A stretch of DNA of 44,468 nt from Solihabitans fulvus (lineage in GTDB: Bacteria; Actinomycetota; Actinomycetes; Mycobacteriales; Pseudonocardiaceae): the NCBI RefSeq assembly GCF_008386585.1, contig NZ_VUOB01000065.1, forward strand, positions 1 through 44,468, read 5' to 3'. The position numbers and the translations under genes are program-made. Under the pieces are notes generated by a model that searched no databases, had not been told where the DNA came from, and was given only the letters and a program-made list of their open reading frames with translations. Shown piece after piece: positions 35,072 through 43,235 of this stretch (positions within the stretch are counted from its first letter, which is position 1; every line of letters begins with the position of its first letter).

Positions 35072-35674
35072 ATGGAACCGTTCACCACGCACACCGGCGT
35101 CGGGGTCCCGCTGCGCAGGTCCAACGTGGACACCGACCAGATCATCCCGGCGGTCTACCTGAAGCGGGTCACCCGCACCGGCTTCGAGGACGGCCTGTTC
35201 GCCGCCTGGCGCGGGGACGAGCACTTCGTGCTCAACGCCGAGCCCTACCGCGCGGGCAGCGTCCTGGTCGCCGGCCCCGACTTCGGCACCGGCTCCTCCA
35301 GGGAGCACGCCGTCTGGGCGCTGGCCGACTACGGCTTCCGGGTGGTGATCTCCGCCAGGTTCGCGGACATCTTCCGGGGCAACTCGGGAAAGCAGGGCCT
35401 GCTCGCCGCCCAGTGCGAACAATCCGACATCGAACTGTTGTGGAAGCTGCTGGAGACCGAGCCCGGCACGGAGGTCACGGTCGACCTGGCGGCGAAGACT
35501 GTTCGCGCCAAGGATTTCACCGCCTCCTTCAGCATCGACGACTACACCCGCTGGCGGCTGCTCGAAGGCCTGGACGACATCGCCCTGACCTTGCGGCACG
35601 CCGAATCCATCGCCGACTTCGAGGCGCGGCGGCCCTCCTGGCTGCCCAGCACGGAACCCGTTTCGACGGGCTGA
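35072..35674 (+). CDS. leuD: 3-isopropylmalate dehydratase, small subunit
   Basis: LeuD, 200 residues, the swivelling domain that completes the isomerase active site of LeuC. VDTDQIIPAVYLKRV and GPDFGTGSSREHAVWAL are diagnostic. ATG 35072, with GGAGGG overlapping the leuC stop, so translation is coupled. Strong hairpins follow (35681-35737). Confidence 0.97.
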   Translation: MEPFTTHTGVGVPLRRSNVDTDQIIPAVYLKRVTRTGFEDGLFAAWRGDEHFVLNAEPYRAGSVLVAGPDFGTGSSREHAVWALADYGFRVVISARFADIFRGNSGKQGLLAAQCEQSDIELLWKLLETEPGTEVTVDLAAKTVRAKDFTASFSIDDYTRWRLLEGLDDIALTLRHAESIADFEARRPSWLPSTEPVSTG

Positions 35675-35680
35675 ATGGGC

Positions 35681-35737
35681 GCCGCCGGATTCCCCGCGCA
35701 GCCAGGGAATCCGGCGGCCCCGGGACGCTCCCGGGCC
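35681..35737 (+). terminator. Tandem hairpins after leuD
   Basis: A perfect 14-bp stem (35681-35694 with 35705-35718) followed at once by CCCGGGA-CGC-TCCCGGG. No T run. Confidence 0.75.
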
Positions 35738-35809
35738 TCCCAAACGGGGCGATCTGTCCCCCTAGAGAGCGGAATCGACCACGCCACAACGAAAAATCTG
35801 GCGTGGCGA

Positions 35810-35839
35810 TTGGTATTTCTGTTCTGTTGGGCTTACCGT
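35810..35839 (+). promoter_or_regulatory. HU gene promoter
   Basis: TTGGTA (35810-35815), an 18-base spacer and TACCGT (35834-35839); predicted leader of about 46 bases with GGGAGGG before GTG 35892. Confidence 0.6.
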
Positions 35840-35891
35840 GGCACGGAAGTCGGCCCAACTAGGGCCGTGAGCGTCCTGGGAGGGACTGACG

Positions 35892-36584
35892 GTGAACAAG
35901 GCCCAGCTCATCGAGGCGCTCGCCGAGCGCCTTGGCGACAAGAAGATCGCGGGTGCCGCGGTCGACGGTATCGTCGATGTCATCGTGCGCAACGTGAACA
36001 GCGGCGAGAAGGTCAACATCACGGGCTTCGGCGTCTTCGAGAAGCGTGCCCGCGCCGCCCGCACCGCGCGCAACCCGCGTACGGGCGAGACGGTCAAGGT
36101 GAAGAAGACGAACGTTCCCGCGTTCCGCCCGGGTTCGACGTTCAAGGACGTCGTCAGCGGCGCCAAGAAGCTGCCCCGTGTGACCGCGGCGAAGTCGGCT
36201 TCCGCCGGCACCACCGCCCGCGCGACCACCCGCTCGGCGGGCACCGCCCCGGCGACCCGTGCCGCTGGCACGCGTGCCGCCTCGACCCGCAGCACCAGCA
36301 CCCGGAGCACCAGCACCAGGGCGACTGCTGCGGCCACCAAGGCTCCTGCGGCTCGTAAGACCACCGCAGCAGCGAAGCCGGCCACCAAGGCTCCGGCCGC
36401 CAAGAAGGCGACGGCGGCCAAGGCCACCACCGCCAAGGCGACCACCGCCAAGGCCACGACCGCCAAGGCTCCTGCCGCCGCCAAGAAGGCCGCTCCGGCC
36501 AAGAAGGTGACTGCTGCCAAGGCAACGACGGCCAAGGCCGCCGCGCCCAAGAAGGCCACCACCCGCAAGGCGGCGGCCAAGTAG
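35892..36584 (+). CDS. hupB: HU-type nucleoid protein with Lys/Ala tail
   Basis: A 230-residue actinobacterial HU. The first 90 residues are the DNA-bending HU fold (MNKAQLIEALAERLGDKKIA; GFGVFEKRARAARTARNPRT; VPAFRPGSTFKDVV). The remaining 140 are a histone-H1-like tail of TAKA/KAPAAKK/TRST repeats rich in Lys, Ala and Thr. The same two-part protein (HupB/Hlp/HupS) compacts DNA in mycobacteria and streptomycetes and is modified on its tail lysines in mycobacteria. GTG 35892. Single-gene unit with its own promoter and a strong hairpin after it, between leuD and mutT1 as in M. tuberculosis. Confidence 0.95.
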   Translation: MNKAQLIEALAERLGDKKIAGAAVDGIVDVIVRNVNSGEKVNITGFGVFEKRARAARTARNPRTGETVKVKKTNVPAFRPGSTFKDVVSGAKKLPRVTAAKSASAGTTARATTRSAGTAPATRAAGTRAASTRSTSTRSTSTRATAAATKAPAARKTTAAAKPATKAPAAKKATAAKATTAKATTAKATTAKAPAAAKKAAPAKKVTAAKATTAKAAAPKKATTRKAAAK

Positions 36585-36609
36585 TACCCGCTTAGTTCGG
36601 CAGCGTTCT

Positions 36610-36646
36610 GGGCCCATGGTGCGAATCCCCTACGCACCATGGGCCC
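36610..36646. terminator. Hairpin after the HU gene
   Basis: A perfect 14-bp stem (36610-36623 with 36633-36646), with CAGCG/CGCTG further out (36601-36605 with 36650-36654). No T run. Confidence 0.75.
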
Positions 36647-36901
36647 AAGCGCTGTCCGAGACTGATTAGCCGACAGTCAGCCGACACGCGGTAGATGCCC
36701 GGTCGAGGCCCAAAGAGCCAGCCGAGCCCAAAGACCCGGTCGAGGCCCAAAACGCCGGCCAGCTCCCGGTAGCCGACGCGAGCGTCGGAATCCCTACACG
36801 GCTCTCATCCCAGCGAGCCGAATCCCGCAGCCTCGAATCCCGCCGAGCCGAATGCCGGCGCACCGAATACCGTTGTGCCCGACACCGTCGCGCGGTGCGG
36901 C
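36647..36901. other. Intergenic short-repeat stretch
   Basis: No gene is seen between the HU hairpin and the mutT1 stop codon. CCCGGTCGAGGCCCAAA occurs twice (36698-36714 and 36735-36751), and GAATCCCGC and CGAGCCGAAT recur around 36823-36855. The repeats look degenerate; no function can be read. Confidence 0.6.
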
Positions 36902-37930
36902 TCAGGCGCGCATCGCCGGGGCCGGGAGAGGGCTCGGCAGATAGTGCGCGGCCACCAATTGGGGCACTCCGTCCGAATTGGACACCGCGTGACCGGCGGC
37001 GAAGGACAGCACCCATACGCTGCCCTTCTTGCAGGCGATCGTGCCGAGGTCGAGGCCGCCGCGCCGGGCCAGCTCCGTGACGAGGTGCGGGATAACGCCG
37101 CCCTGGCTGGACACCACCGGCGCCCCGCCGCCGGCCAGGATGTCCATCAGCCTGGCCGCACCGATTTCCGGGTTGGGCCAGTAGCCCTCCTCGGACAGCA
37201 GCGGCTCGCGGACGACCGGCGCCGCGAGATCCTCGGCCAGCCCCTCGACGGTCTGTACGCAGCGCACCCTCGGCGCCGCATGCACCCGGTCCGCGCCGAA
37301 CAACGGCAGCAGGCCGCGCAGCGCCTCGGCCTGCCGCCTCCCCGCCGGGCTCAGCGGGCGCAGCTCGTCGTCCCCGGCCCAGTGCTCCCGCTTGCCAGCC
37401 TTCGCGTGCCGCGTCAGCAGCAATGTCCGGGTGTCCCTGGGCAGGGCGGCGAATTCGGCGAGCACGCCGCGATCGTGCGGATAACTAAGCAGTGCCGCGG
37501 CCTCGGGCACGGGCAGCCAACGGAGTTCGTCCACCTCGTCGTTGACCGCGAACTCGCCGCCCGTCGCGCGCGCCGAGAAATAGTCGACCACCTTCGTCGC
37601 GGCGCGACCGCGCCGCACGATCGGGTACTCCACCCGGCCGAGAAAGGGCCCGAGCACGGCCGTGCAGCCTGTTTCCTCCGTCACTTCCCGCACGGCCGCC
37701 GCCGGCACGGTCTCCCCGCTGTCGAGCTTTCCCTTTGGCAGCGACCAGTCGTCGTAGCGGGGGCGGTGCACCACCGCAACGGCGGGCTCACCGCCGTCAG
37801 GCCCCGGTCGCCACAGGACGGCTCCCGCGGCCGGAATCCGGTCCCTGCCGACGGTCTCGGGGGTCCCCGCCGTTGCCGGCGGTCGCGCCTCGCCAACCAT
37901 GAGTCCCGCCTCCGGGAGTTGCTGTGCCAT
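36902..37930 (-). CDS. mutT1: MutT1-type NUDIX/histidine phosphatase fusion
   Basis: A 342-residue two-domain enzyme: NUDIX hydrolase (box GKLDSGETVPAAAVREVTEE from residue 67, complete) followed by a histidine phosphatase domain (RHAKAG at 174-179). Mycobacterial MutT1 has the same fusion and place; it cleans oxidised nucleotides (8-oxo-dGTP) and hydrolyses diadenosine polyphosphates, the second domain removing a further phosphate. ATG 37930; GTG-free N-terminus of about 30 residues is poorly conserved, and Met11 is a possible start. It follows ppk1 by 27 bases on the same strand, so ppk1-mutT1 is an operon. Confidence 0.92.
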   Translation of the reverse strand: MAQQLPEAGLMVGEARPPATAGTPETVGRDRIPAAGAVLWRPGPDGGEPAVAVVHRPRYDDWSLPKGKLDSGETVPAAAVREVTEETGCTAVLGPFLGRVEYPIVRRGRAATKVVDYFSARATGGEFAVNDEVDELRWLPVPEAAALLSYPHDRGVLAEFAALPRDTRTLLLTRHAKAGKREHWAGDDELRPLSPAGRRQAEALRGLLPLFGADRVHAAPRVRCVQTVEGLAEDLAAPVVREPLLSEEGYWPNPEIGAARLMDILAGGGAPVVSSQGGVIPHLVTELARRGGLDLGTIACKKGSVWVLSFAAGHAVSNSDGVPQLVAAHYLPSPLPAPAMRA

Positions 37931-37957
37931 GAGCCTGATCCGCCGCGCCTGCCGCCG

Positions 37958-40297
37958 TCAGCCCAGTGCCCGGTGCAGGCGCAGCAACTCCACCTGGTGG
38001 TCGCGCACGCGGGTGCCGTCCGCCGGGGACGCCACCCACTCGCCGTCGGAGTGCAGCACCCAGCACCGGGTCGCTGGGTCCAGCGCGGAGTCCAGGATCG
38101 CGTCGATCTGCGGCACGGACCGCCGGTCGGTCACCTGCAACTCCACCTCGACCCTGCGGTCCAGGTTGCGGTGCATCATGTCCGCGCTGCCGATCCAGCG
38201 CTCCTCGCCACCGACGAAGTGGATGATCCGCGAGTGCTCGAGGAACCGGCCGAGGATCGACCGGACCCGGATGTTCTCGCTCAGTCCAGGCAGGCCCGGC
38301 TTCAGCGAGCAGGTGCCGCGCACCACGACGTCGACGGGCACCCCAGCCTGCGACGCCCGGTACAGCGAGTCGATGACCTGCTCGTCCACCAGGGAGTTCA
38401 CCTTGATGCGGATGCCGGCCTCCTGGCCGAGCCGCGCGTACTCGATCTCCCGCTCGATGCGTTCGATGATGCCGCGCCGCACCCCGTACGGCGCGACCAG
38501 CAGGCTGCGGTACCGCTCCTGGTTGGCGTACCCGGTCAGCTTGTTGAACAGGTCAGTGAGGTCCGCGCCGATGGTCGGCTCCGCCGTCAGGATGCCGATG
38601 TCCTCGTACAGCCTCGCGGTCTTCGGGTTGTAGTTGCCCGTGCCGATGTGGCAGTACCGCCGGATCGTGGAGCCCTCCTGCCGCACCACCAACGAGGTCT
38701 TGCAGTGCGTCTTGAGGCCGACCAGCCCGTAGACGACGTGCACGCCCGCCTTCTCCAGCGTGCGCGCCCACTTGATGTTCGCCTGCTCGTCGAACCGCGC
38801 CTTGATCTCCACGAGGGCGACGACCTGCTTGCCGGCCTCGGCCGCATCGATCAGCGCGTCCACGATCGGCGAGTCGCCGCTGGTGCGGTACAGGGTCTGC
38901 TTGATGGCCAACACATGCGGGTCGGCCGCCGCCTGCTCGATGAACCGCTGCACGCTGGTGGAGAACGAGTCGTACGGGTGGTGCACCAGCACGTCGCCCT
39001 CGCGCAGCGTCGCGAACACGCTCTTGGGCGTCTCCCGCTCCCCGAACGCGGGGTGCGTCGCCGGCACGAACGGCGGGTCCTTGAGCTGCTTGCGGTCGAG
39101 GCCGTGCAGCTGGAACAGGCAGGACAGGTCGAGCAGGCCGGGCACCTGCATCACGTCGTGCGGGTCCACCTCCAGCTCGCGCAGCAGCAGCTCCAGCATG
39201 TGCTCGGTCATGTCGTCGGCCACTTCCAGCCGGACCGGCGGGCCGAACCTGCGCCGCGCGAGCTCACGCTCCAGCGCCTGCAACAGGTCTTCGTCGCGGT
39301 CCTCCTCGACCTCGAGGTCGGCGTTGCGGGTGACTCGGAAGACGTGGCACTCCAGCACGTCCATGCCGAAGAACAGCTCGTCGAGGTGGGCCGCGATGAG
39401 GCCCTCCAGCGGCAGGAAGGTCGCGGTCTCGCTGCCGCGCTGCGCCTCGACCCGCACCAGCCTCGGCACGTTGTCCGGCACCTTGACCCGCGCGAAGCGC
39501 TCGCCGCCCTCCTTCGGATCCCGCACGGTCACCGCGAGGTTCAGCGACAGCCCCGAGATGTAGGGGAAGGGGTGCGCAGGGTCGACCGCGAGCGGCGTCA
39601 GCACCGGGAAGACCCGCTCGCTGAAGTAGTTGGACAGCCGCAGCTTCTCGAAGTCGTCGAGGTCGGACCAGCTCACGATCCGGATCCCGTGCTCGGCGAG
39701 GCCCGGCCGGACGTCGTCGAGGAACGCCCTGGCGTGCTGCTCGGCCAGGTCCTGGGTCCTGGCCCCGATGGCCTCCAGTTGCTCGCGCGGGGTCAGCCCG
39801 TCGGCGCTGCGCACGGAGAGGCCGGTCTCGTCGCGGCGCTTGAGGCCGGCGACCCGCACCATGTAGAACTCGTCCAAATTGGACGCGAAGATCGCCAGGA
39901 ACTTCGCCCGCTCCAGCAGCGGCTGCGAGGCGTCCTCGGCCAGCGCCAGCACCCTGGCGTTGAAGTCGAGCCAGGACAGCTCCCGGTTGAAGTACCGGTC
40001 GTCCGGCAGATCCGTGATGACCGCGTCCGCGTTGGTGGCCGCGGGCGGCGCGGAGGGCACGGCCCTCGCCCCGGCTGCGCCCGCTGCTCCGGCGGCTCCG
40101 GCTGCTGCTCCGGCCGGCTCCACCTCGGCGACGGCGGTGCCGCCGGACGGCTTGCGCTCGGCCGCGCTGGTCGCCGAGGACGGGCGACGAGGTCGTCGGC
40201 TGGCGCCGCCGTTACGGGGCGTGGTTGACGGCGAGGCGGCGCTGTCAGCTCGCGCCGTCGCCCGGTCGTCGCTTCGGTCGGTGCTCACGGGCGCCAT
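37958..40297 (-). CDS. ppk1: Polyphosphate kinase 1
   Basis: PPK1, 779 residues, reversibly polymerises ATP gamma-phosphate to polyphosphate at the inner membrane/cytoplasm. Four domains follow YFNRELSWLDFNARVLALAE (about residue 102). The autophosphorylated histidine lies in GLVGLKTHCKTSLVVR, and CHIGTGNYNPKTARLYED is the second phospholipase-D-like motif. The first 95 residues are a Ser/Arg then Ala/Gly low-complexity extension (AAAGAAGAAGAAG) that makes it longer than the usual 690-740 residues; a later start would remove it, but no strong one is visible. ATG 40297. Confidence 0.95.
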   Translation of the reverse strand: MAPVSTDRSDDRATARADSAASPSTTPRNGGASRRPRRPSSATSAAERKPSGGTAVAEVEPAGAAAGAAGAAGAAGARAVPSAPPAATNADAVITDLPDDRYFNRELSWLDFNARVLALAEDASQPLLERAKFLAIFASNLDEFYMVRVAGLKRRDETGLSVRSADGLTPREQLEAIGARTQDLAEQHARAFLDDVRPGLAEHGIRIVSWSDLDDFEKLRLSNYFSERVFPVLTPLAVDPAHPFPYISGLSLNLAVTVRDPKEGGERFARVKVPDNVPRLVRVEAQRGSETATFLPLEGLIAAHLDELFFGMDVLECHVFRVTRNADLEVEEDRDEDLLQALERELARRRFGPPVRLEVADDMTEHMLELLLRELEVDPHDVMQVPGLLDLSCLFQLHGLDRKQLKDPPFVPATHPAFGERETPKSVFATLREGDVLVHHPYDSFSTSVQRFIEQAAADPHVLAIKQTLYRTSGDSPIVDALIDAAEAGKQVVALVEIKARFDEQANIKWARTLEKAGVHVVYGLVGLKTHCKTSLVVRQEGSTIRRYCHIGTGNYNPKTARLYEDIGILTAEPTIGADLTDLFNKLTGYANQERYRSLLVAPYGVRRGIIERIEREIEYARLGQEAGIRIKVNSLVDEQVIDSLYRASQAGVPVDVVVRGTCSLKPGLPGLSENIRVRSILGRFLEHSRIIHFVGGEERWIGSADMMHRNLDRRVEVELQVTDRRSVPQIDAILDSALDPATRCWVLHSDGEWVASPADGTRVRDHQVELLRLHRALG

Positions 40298-40364
40298 TGT
40301 TCCTCACGAACGCGAGCATTGCCCTGAGCAAGACGGGCAATGAGGTGAACAACGCGTCAATGGT

Positions 40365-40559
40365 TCAGACCGGACGGGACACCGAGACGACCCGGCCGTC
40401 TGCCGAGCGGCGCACCGCGACCCGCTGGCCTTGCCGCAGTGTCCGCCAGCCACCCTCGGTGACGGCCTCGGCATCGGCGTCGACGAGCAGTCCGTCGTCC
40501 CGCAGCAGCGTCACGGAGCCGTCGCCGGCCACCGAGTACACGGTCGCCTGCTCGTCCAT
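40365..40559 (-). CDS. 64-aa small beta-barrel (cold-shock-like) protein
   Basis: A 64-residue protein with the pattern of an OB/S1 or cold-shock fold: ATVYSVAGDGSVTLLRDDG, then LRQGQRVAVRRSADGRVVSV. Similar short proteins lie between ppk and cofC in other actinobacteria (from memory). It lacks the RNP aromatic motifs of true cold-shock proteins, so nucleic-acid binding is uncertain. ATG 40559 has TAGAAT six bases upstream, a leaderless start. It is 67 bases upstream of ppk1 on the same strand and may be the first gene of that transcript. Confidence 0.75.
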   Translation of the reverse strand: MDEQATVYSVAGDGSVTLLRDDGLLVDADAEAVTEGGWRTLRQGQRVAVRRSADGRVVSVSRPV

Positions 40560-40627
40560 GCCGCGATTCTAGGTCTCGCGGGTGCGGCTCGTGGGTTCGT
40601 GGGGCGGTGGAGCCGTGGGGCTGTGGG

Positions 40628-41269
40628 TTACAGCGGGCACAGGCGGGCGGCGGTGTGCGAGCCGAGACCTAGTTCGCCGGCCAGCACGAGGTCCTCCTCG
40701 GTGTCCACATCGCAACGCAGCGACGGCCACGGCCCGAGCAGCGCCACCGCGCCGGAGTCCCGGTGCGCGCCCGCCGAGCCGACGCCGAACCTCGGGCCGA
40801 GATCCCCGCCGGGCGCGGACAGCAGGAGGGTGGTGCCGGTGCCCTGCCGGTCGGGGCAGAACGCGCGCCGCCCGGCCGAGGCGCGCACCGCGGCGGCCAG
40901 CTCCTCCGGGCGCAACGCCGGCAGATCCGCCTGGAGCGCGCCGACGACCGAGCGCGGATCCCGCCCACGCAGCAGCGCGGCGCCGAGTCGCAGTGCGGTG
41001 TTCAAACCGGATTCCGGGCGTTCCTCCGACAGCACCTCGACGCCGACGGCCCGCAGTTCGGCCGCGACGGCCGGATCCGACGTGACGGTCACCACGCGGC
41101 GCACGACATCGGCCGCGTGTGCCGCCGTCGCCGTGTCCAACGCGAGCGCGAGCGCCAGCGCGGCGTGCGCGTCCGGATCTCCCGCGCCGCCGTCGGCCGC
41201 CCCGACCAGGCGGGACTTCGCCCTGCCAAGTGCCTTGACCGGGATCACCAGGTCCACTTTCGTGCGCAC
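40628..41269 (-). CDS. cofC: Phospholactate/PEP guanylyltransferase (F420)
   Basis: CofC/FbiD, 213 residues, transfers GMP to 2-phospholactate or phosphoenolpyruvate to make the side-chain precursor of coenzyme F420. Nucleotidyltransferase-type motifs are VIPVKALGRAKSRL at the start, GALQADLPALRPEEL (metal Asp) and CPDRQGTGTTLLLS. The mycobacterial orthologue FbiD (Rv2983) uses PEP. Its presence implies the cell makes F420; other F420 genes are not in the window. GTG 41269 chosen by the conserved N-terminus; no strong ribosome site. Gene lies between ppk1 and the divergent acyltransferase, as in mycobacteria. Confidence 0.92.
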   Translation of the reverse strand: MRTKVDLVIPVKALGRAKSRLVGAADGGAGDPDAHAALALALALDTATAAHAADVVRRVVTVTSDPAVAAELRAVGVEVLSEERPESGLNTALRLGAALLRGRDPRSVVGALQADLPALRPEELAAAVRASAGRRAFCPDRQGTGTTLLLSAPGGDLGPRFGVGSAGAHRDSGAVALLGPWPSLRCDVDTEEDLVLAGELGLGSHTAARLCPL

Positions 41270-41416
41270 CAGGCCATCCTGCCCGATTCCGTCCGCACGT
41301 GACGGTCGTCGACCCGCCCCGCTGGACCTGGCCGACCCCGCAGGGGAAGACTCTTGCCGGATCGCCTGTCCTACGGATCGAGACAGGAACCACAGGCTGG
41401 AGAGAGGGAGTAACAC

Positions 41417-42223
41417 GTGGCCAAGGAGAAGGGCGGCTTCTGGGTCGGGTTCGCCGCGAGCATCGTCTATCCGGTGACCGCGCTGCTGGCCCGCCGCAGG
41501 AACGTCGGCGGCGAACGGATTCCGCGCACGGGCGCCGCGCTGCTCGTCTACAACCACGTGTCCCACCTCGACCCCGTCTTCGACGCGGTGTTCGTGCACA
41601 AGAACACCCGCATCCCGAGGTTCCTGGCCAAGCACAGCCTGTGGACGATCCCGCTGGTCGGCAAGGTCCTGATCGGGACAGGCCAGATCCCGGTCTACCG
41701 GGGCACCGCCGACGCCCAGCAGAGCCTGCGCGACGCGCACCAGGCCCTGCGGGACGGCAAGGTCGTGGTGATCTACCCGGAGGGCACGATCACCCGCGAC
41801 CCCGACGGCTGGCCGATGCACTCGCGCACCGGCGTCGCGCGGCTCGCGCTGGAGAACGACGTGCCCGTCATCCCGGCGGCCAGGTGGGGCACGCGGGACA
41901 TCTACGACCAGTACAACAAGAAGTTCCGGCCGTTCCCGCGCAAACTGGTGGTGCAGCGCGTCGGCGAGCCGGTCGACCTGTCCGCCTACCGGGAGCGACC
42001 GCTCAACAACGCGCTGCTGCGCGAGGTGACGGATCTGCTGATGGGACAGGTGAAGGAGCTGCTGGCTGAGGTTCGTGAGGAGCCAGCGCCTGAGGGCTTC
42101 TACCGGGCTAGTGCCAAGAAGAGTGAGGCCTCGAGGGGCGAGGCTGCGGAGGGCGAAGTCTCGAAGGGTGAGACCTCGAAGGGCGAGGCGGAAAAGGGCG
42201 ACGCGAAAAAGGGCGAAGTCTGA
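41417..42223 (+). CDS. plsC: Lysophosphatidic acid acyltransferase family
   Basis: A 268-residue PlsC-family acyltransferase, expected to acylate lysophosphatidate at the membrane. NHVSHLD (His47, Asp52) is the HX4D catalytic motif and IYPEGTITRD the acceptor-binding EGT block; the N-terminal hydrophobic stretch (about 9-26) may sit on the membrane. The last 35 residues are unusual: charged repeats such as SKGE and KGD (KGETSKGEAEKGDAKKGEV) unlikely to be part of the fold. GTG 41417 with GGGAG upstream. gpsA starts one base after the stop; together they make two consecutive parts of phospholipid synthesis. Confidence 0.9.
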   Translation: MAKEKGGFWVGFAASIVYPVTALLARRRNVGGERIPRTGAALLVYNHVSHLDPVFDAVFVHKNTRIPRFLAKHSLWTIPLVGKVLIGTGQIPVYRGTADAQQSLRDAHQALRDGKVVVIYPEGTITRDPDGWPMHSRTGVARLALENDVPVIPAARWGTRDIYDQYNKKFRPFPRKLVVQRVGEPVDLSAYRERPLNNALLREVTDLLMGQVKELLAEVREEPAPEGFYRASAKKSEASRGEAAEGEVSKGETSKGEAEKGDAKKGEV

Positions 42224-42224
42224 G

Positions 42225-43235
42225 ATGGGTATGCAGCGGATCACCGTGCTCGGCGCAGGATCCTGGGGCACTGCGTTTGCGAAGGTGCTGGCCGACGCCG
42301 GTCGCGACGTCGTGCTCTGGGCGCGGCGGCCCGAGATCGCCGAGTCGATCGTGCGGGACAGGGCCAACCCCGGCTACCTGCCTGGCGTGACGCTCCCTAG
42401 TGGACTCACCGCGACGACCGACGCCGAGGCCGCGCTGGCCGACGCGCAGGCCGTCGTCCTCGCGGTGCCCAGCCAGACGTTGCGGGCGAACCTGGGTGCG
42501 TGGCGCGACCTGCTGCCGGTCGACGCGACGCTGGTGAGCCTCGCCAAGGGCGTCGAACTCGGCACGCTGCGGCGGATGAGCGAGGTGGTCCGCGAGGTCG
42601 CCGGGGTGGACGAGGCGCACGTTGCCGTGGTGTCCGGCCCCAATCTGGCCATGGAGATCGCCACCGAACAGCCCACCGCGACGGTCATCGCGTGCACCGA
42701 CCACGACCGGGCCGTGGAGCTCCAGCATGCGTGCTCGACCGGCTACTTCCGCCCCTACACCAACACGGATGTGATCGGCTGCGAGCTGGGCGGCGCGTGC
42801 AAGAACGTGATCGCGCTCGCCTGCGGCATGGCCGCCGGGCTCGGCTTCGGCGACAACACGATGGCGTCGATCATCACCAGGGGACTGGCGGAGACGGCCA
42901 GGCTCGGCGCCGCGCTCGGCGCGGACCCGTTGACGTTCGCCGGGCTCGCCGGGCTGGGCGACCTGGTGGCCACCTGCGCGTCGCCGCTGTCCCGCAACAG
43001 GTCGTTCGGCGAACGGCTCGGCCGGGGCGACACGCTCGCGCAGGCGCAGGAGGCGGCGCACGGCCAGGTGGCCGAGGGCGTGAAATCCTGTTCGTCCATT
43101 CGGGAGCTGGCCGCGCGCAGCGGCGTCGACGTGCCCATCGCCGACGGCGTGCACCGCGTCTGCCACGAGGGCATGGACGCGCGCGTGATGGCCGCGGCAC
43201 TGCTCGGCCGCGAGCGGAAGGCGGAGTGGTCGTGA
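42225..43235 (+). CDS. gpsA: Glycerol-3-phosphate dehydrogenase [NAD(P)]
   Basis: GpsA, 336 residues, reduces dihydroxyacetone phosphate to sn-glycerol 3-phosphate, the backbone for phospholipids. VLGAGSWGTAFA (about 8-19) is the nucleotide motif; VSGPNLAMEIA, the catalytic Lys in ELGGACKNVIALACG and the GDLVATCASPLSRNRSFG block are typical. ATG 42225 follows the plsC stop by one base; ATG 42231 would also do. The stop overlaps the next gene (GTGA, 43232-43235). From M. tuberculosis synteny, ddl would be expected soon downstream. Confidence 0.95.
   Translation: MGMQRITVLGAGSWGTAFAKVLADAGRDVVLWARRPEIAESIVRDRANPGYLPGVTLPSGLTATTDAEAALADAQAVVLAVPSQTLRANLGAWRDLLPVDATLVSLAKGVELGTLRRMSEVVREVAGVDEAHVAVVSGPNLAMEIATEQPTATVIACTDHDRAVELQHACSTGYFRPYTNTDVIGCELGGACKNVIALACGMAAGLGFGDNTMASIITRGLAETARLGAALGADPLTFAGLAGLGDLVATCASPLSRNRSFGERLGRGDTLAQAQEAAHGQVAEGVKSCSSIRELAARSGVDVPIADGVHRVCHEGMDARVMAAALLGRERKAEWS

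Noticed and set aside
36875..40228. A 1117-codon plus-strand open frame over mutT1 and ppk1
   Set aside because: Antisense shadow of two well-recognised enzymes; composition is typical of frame artefacts at high GC.
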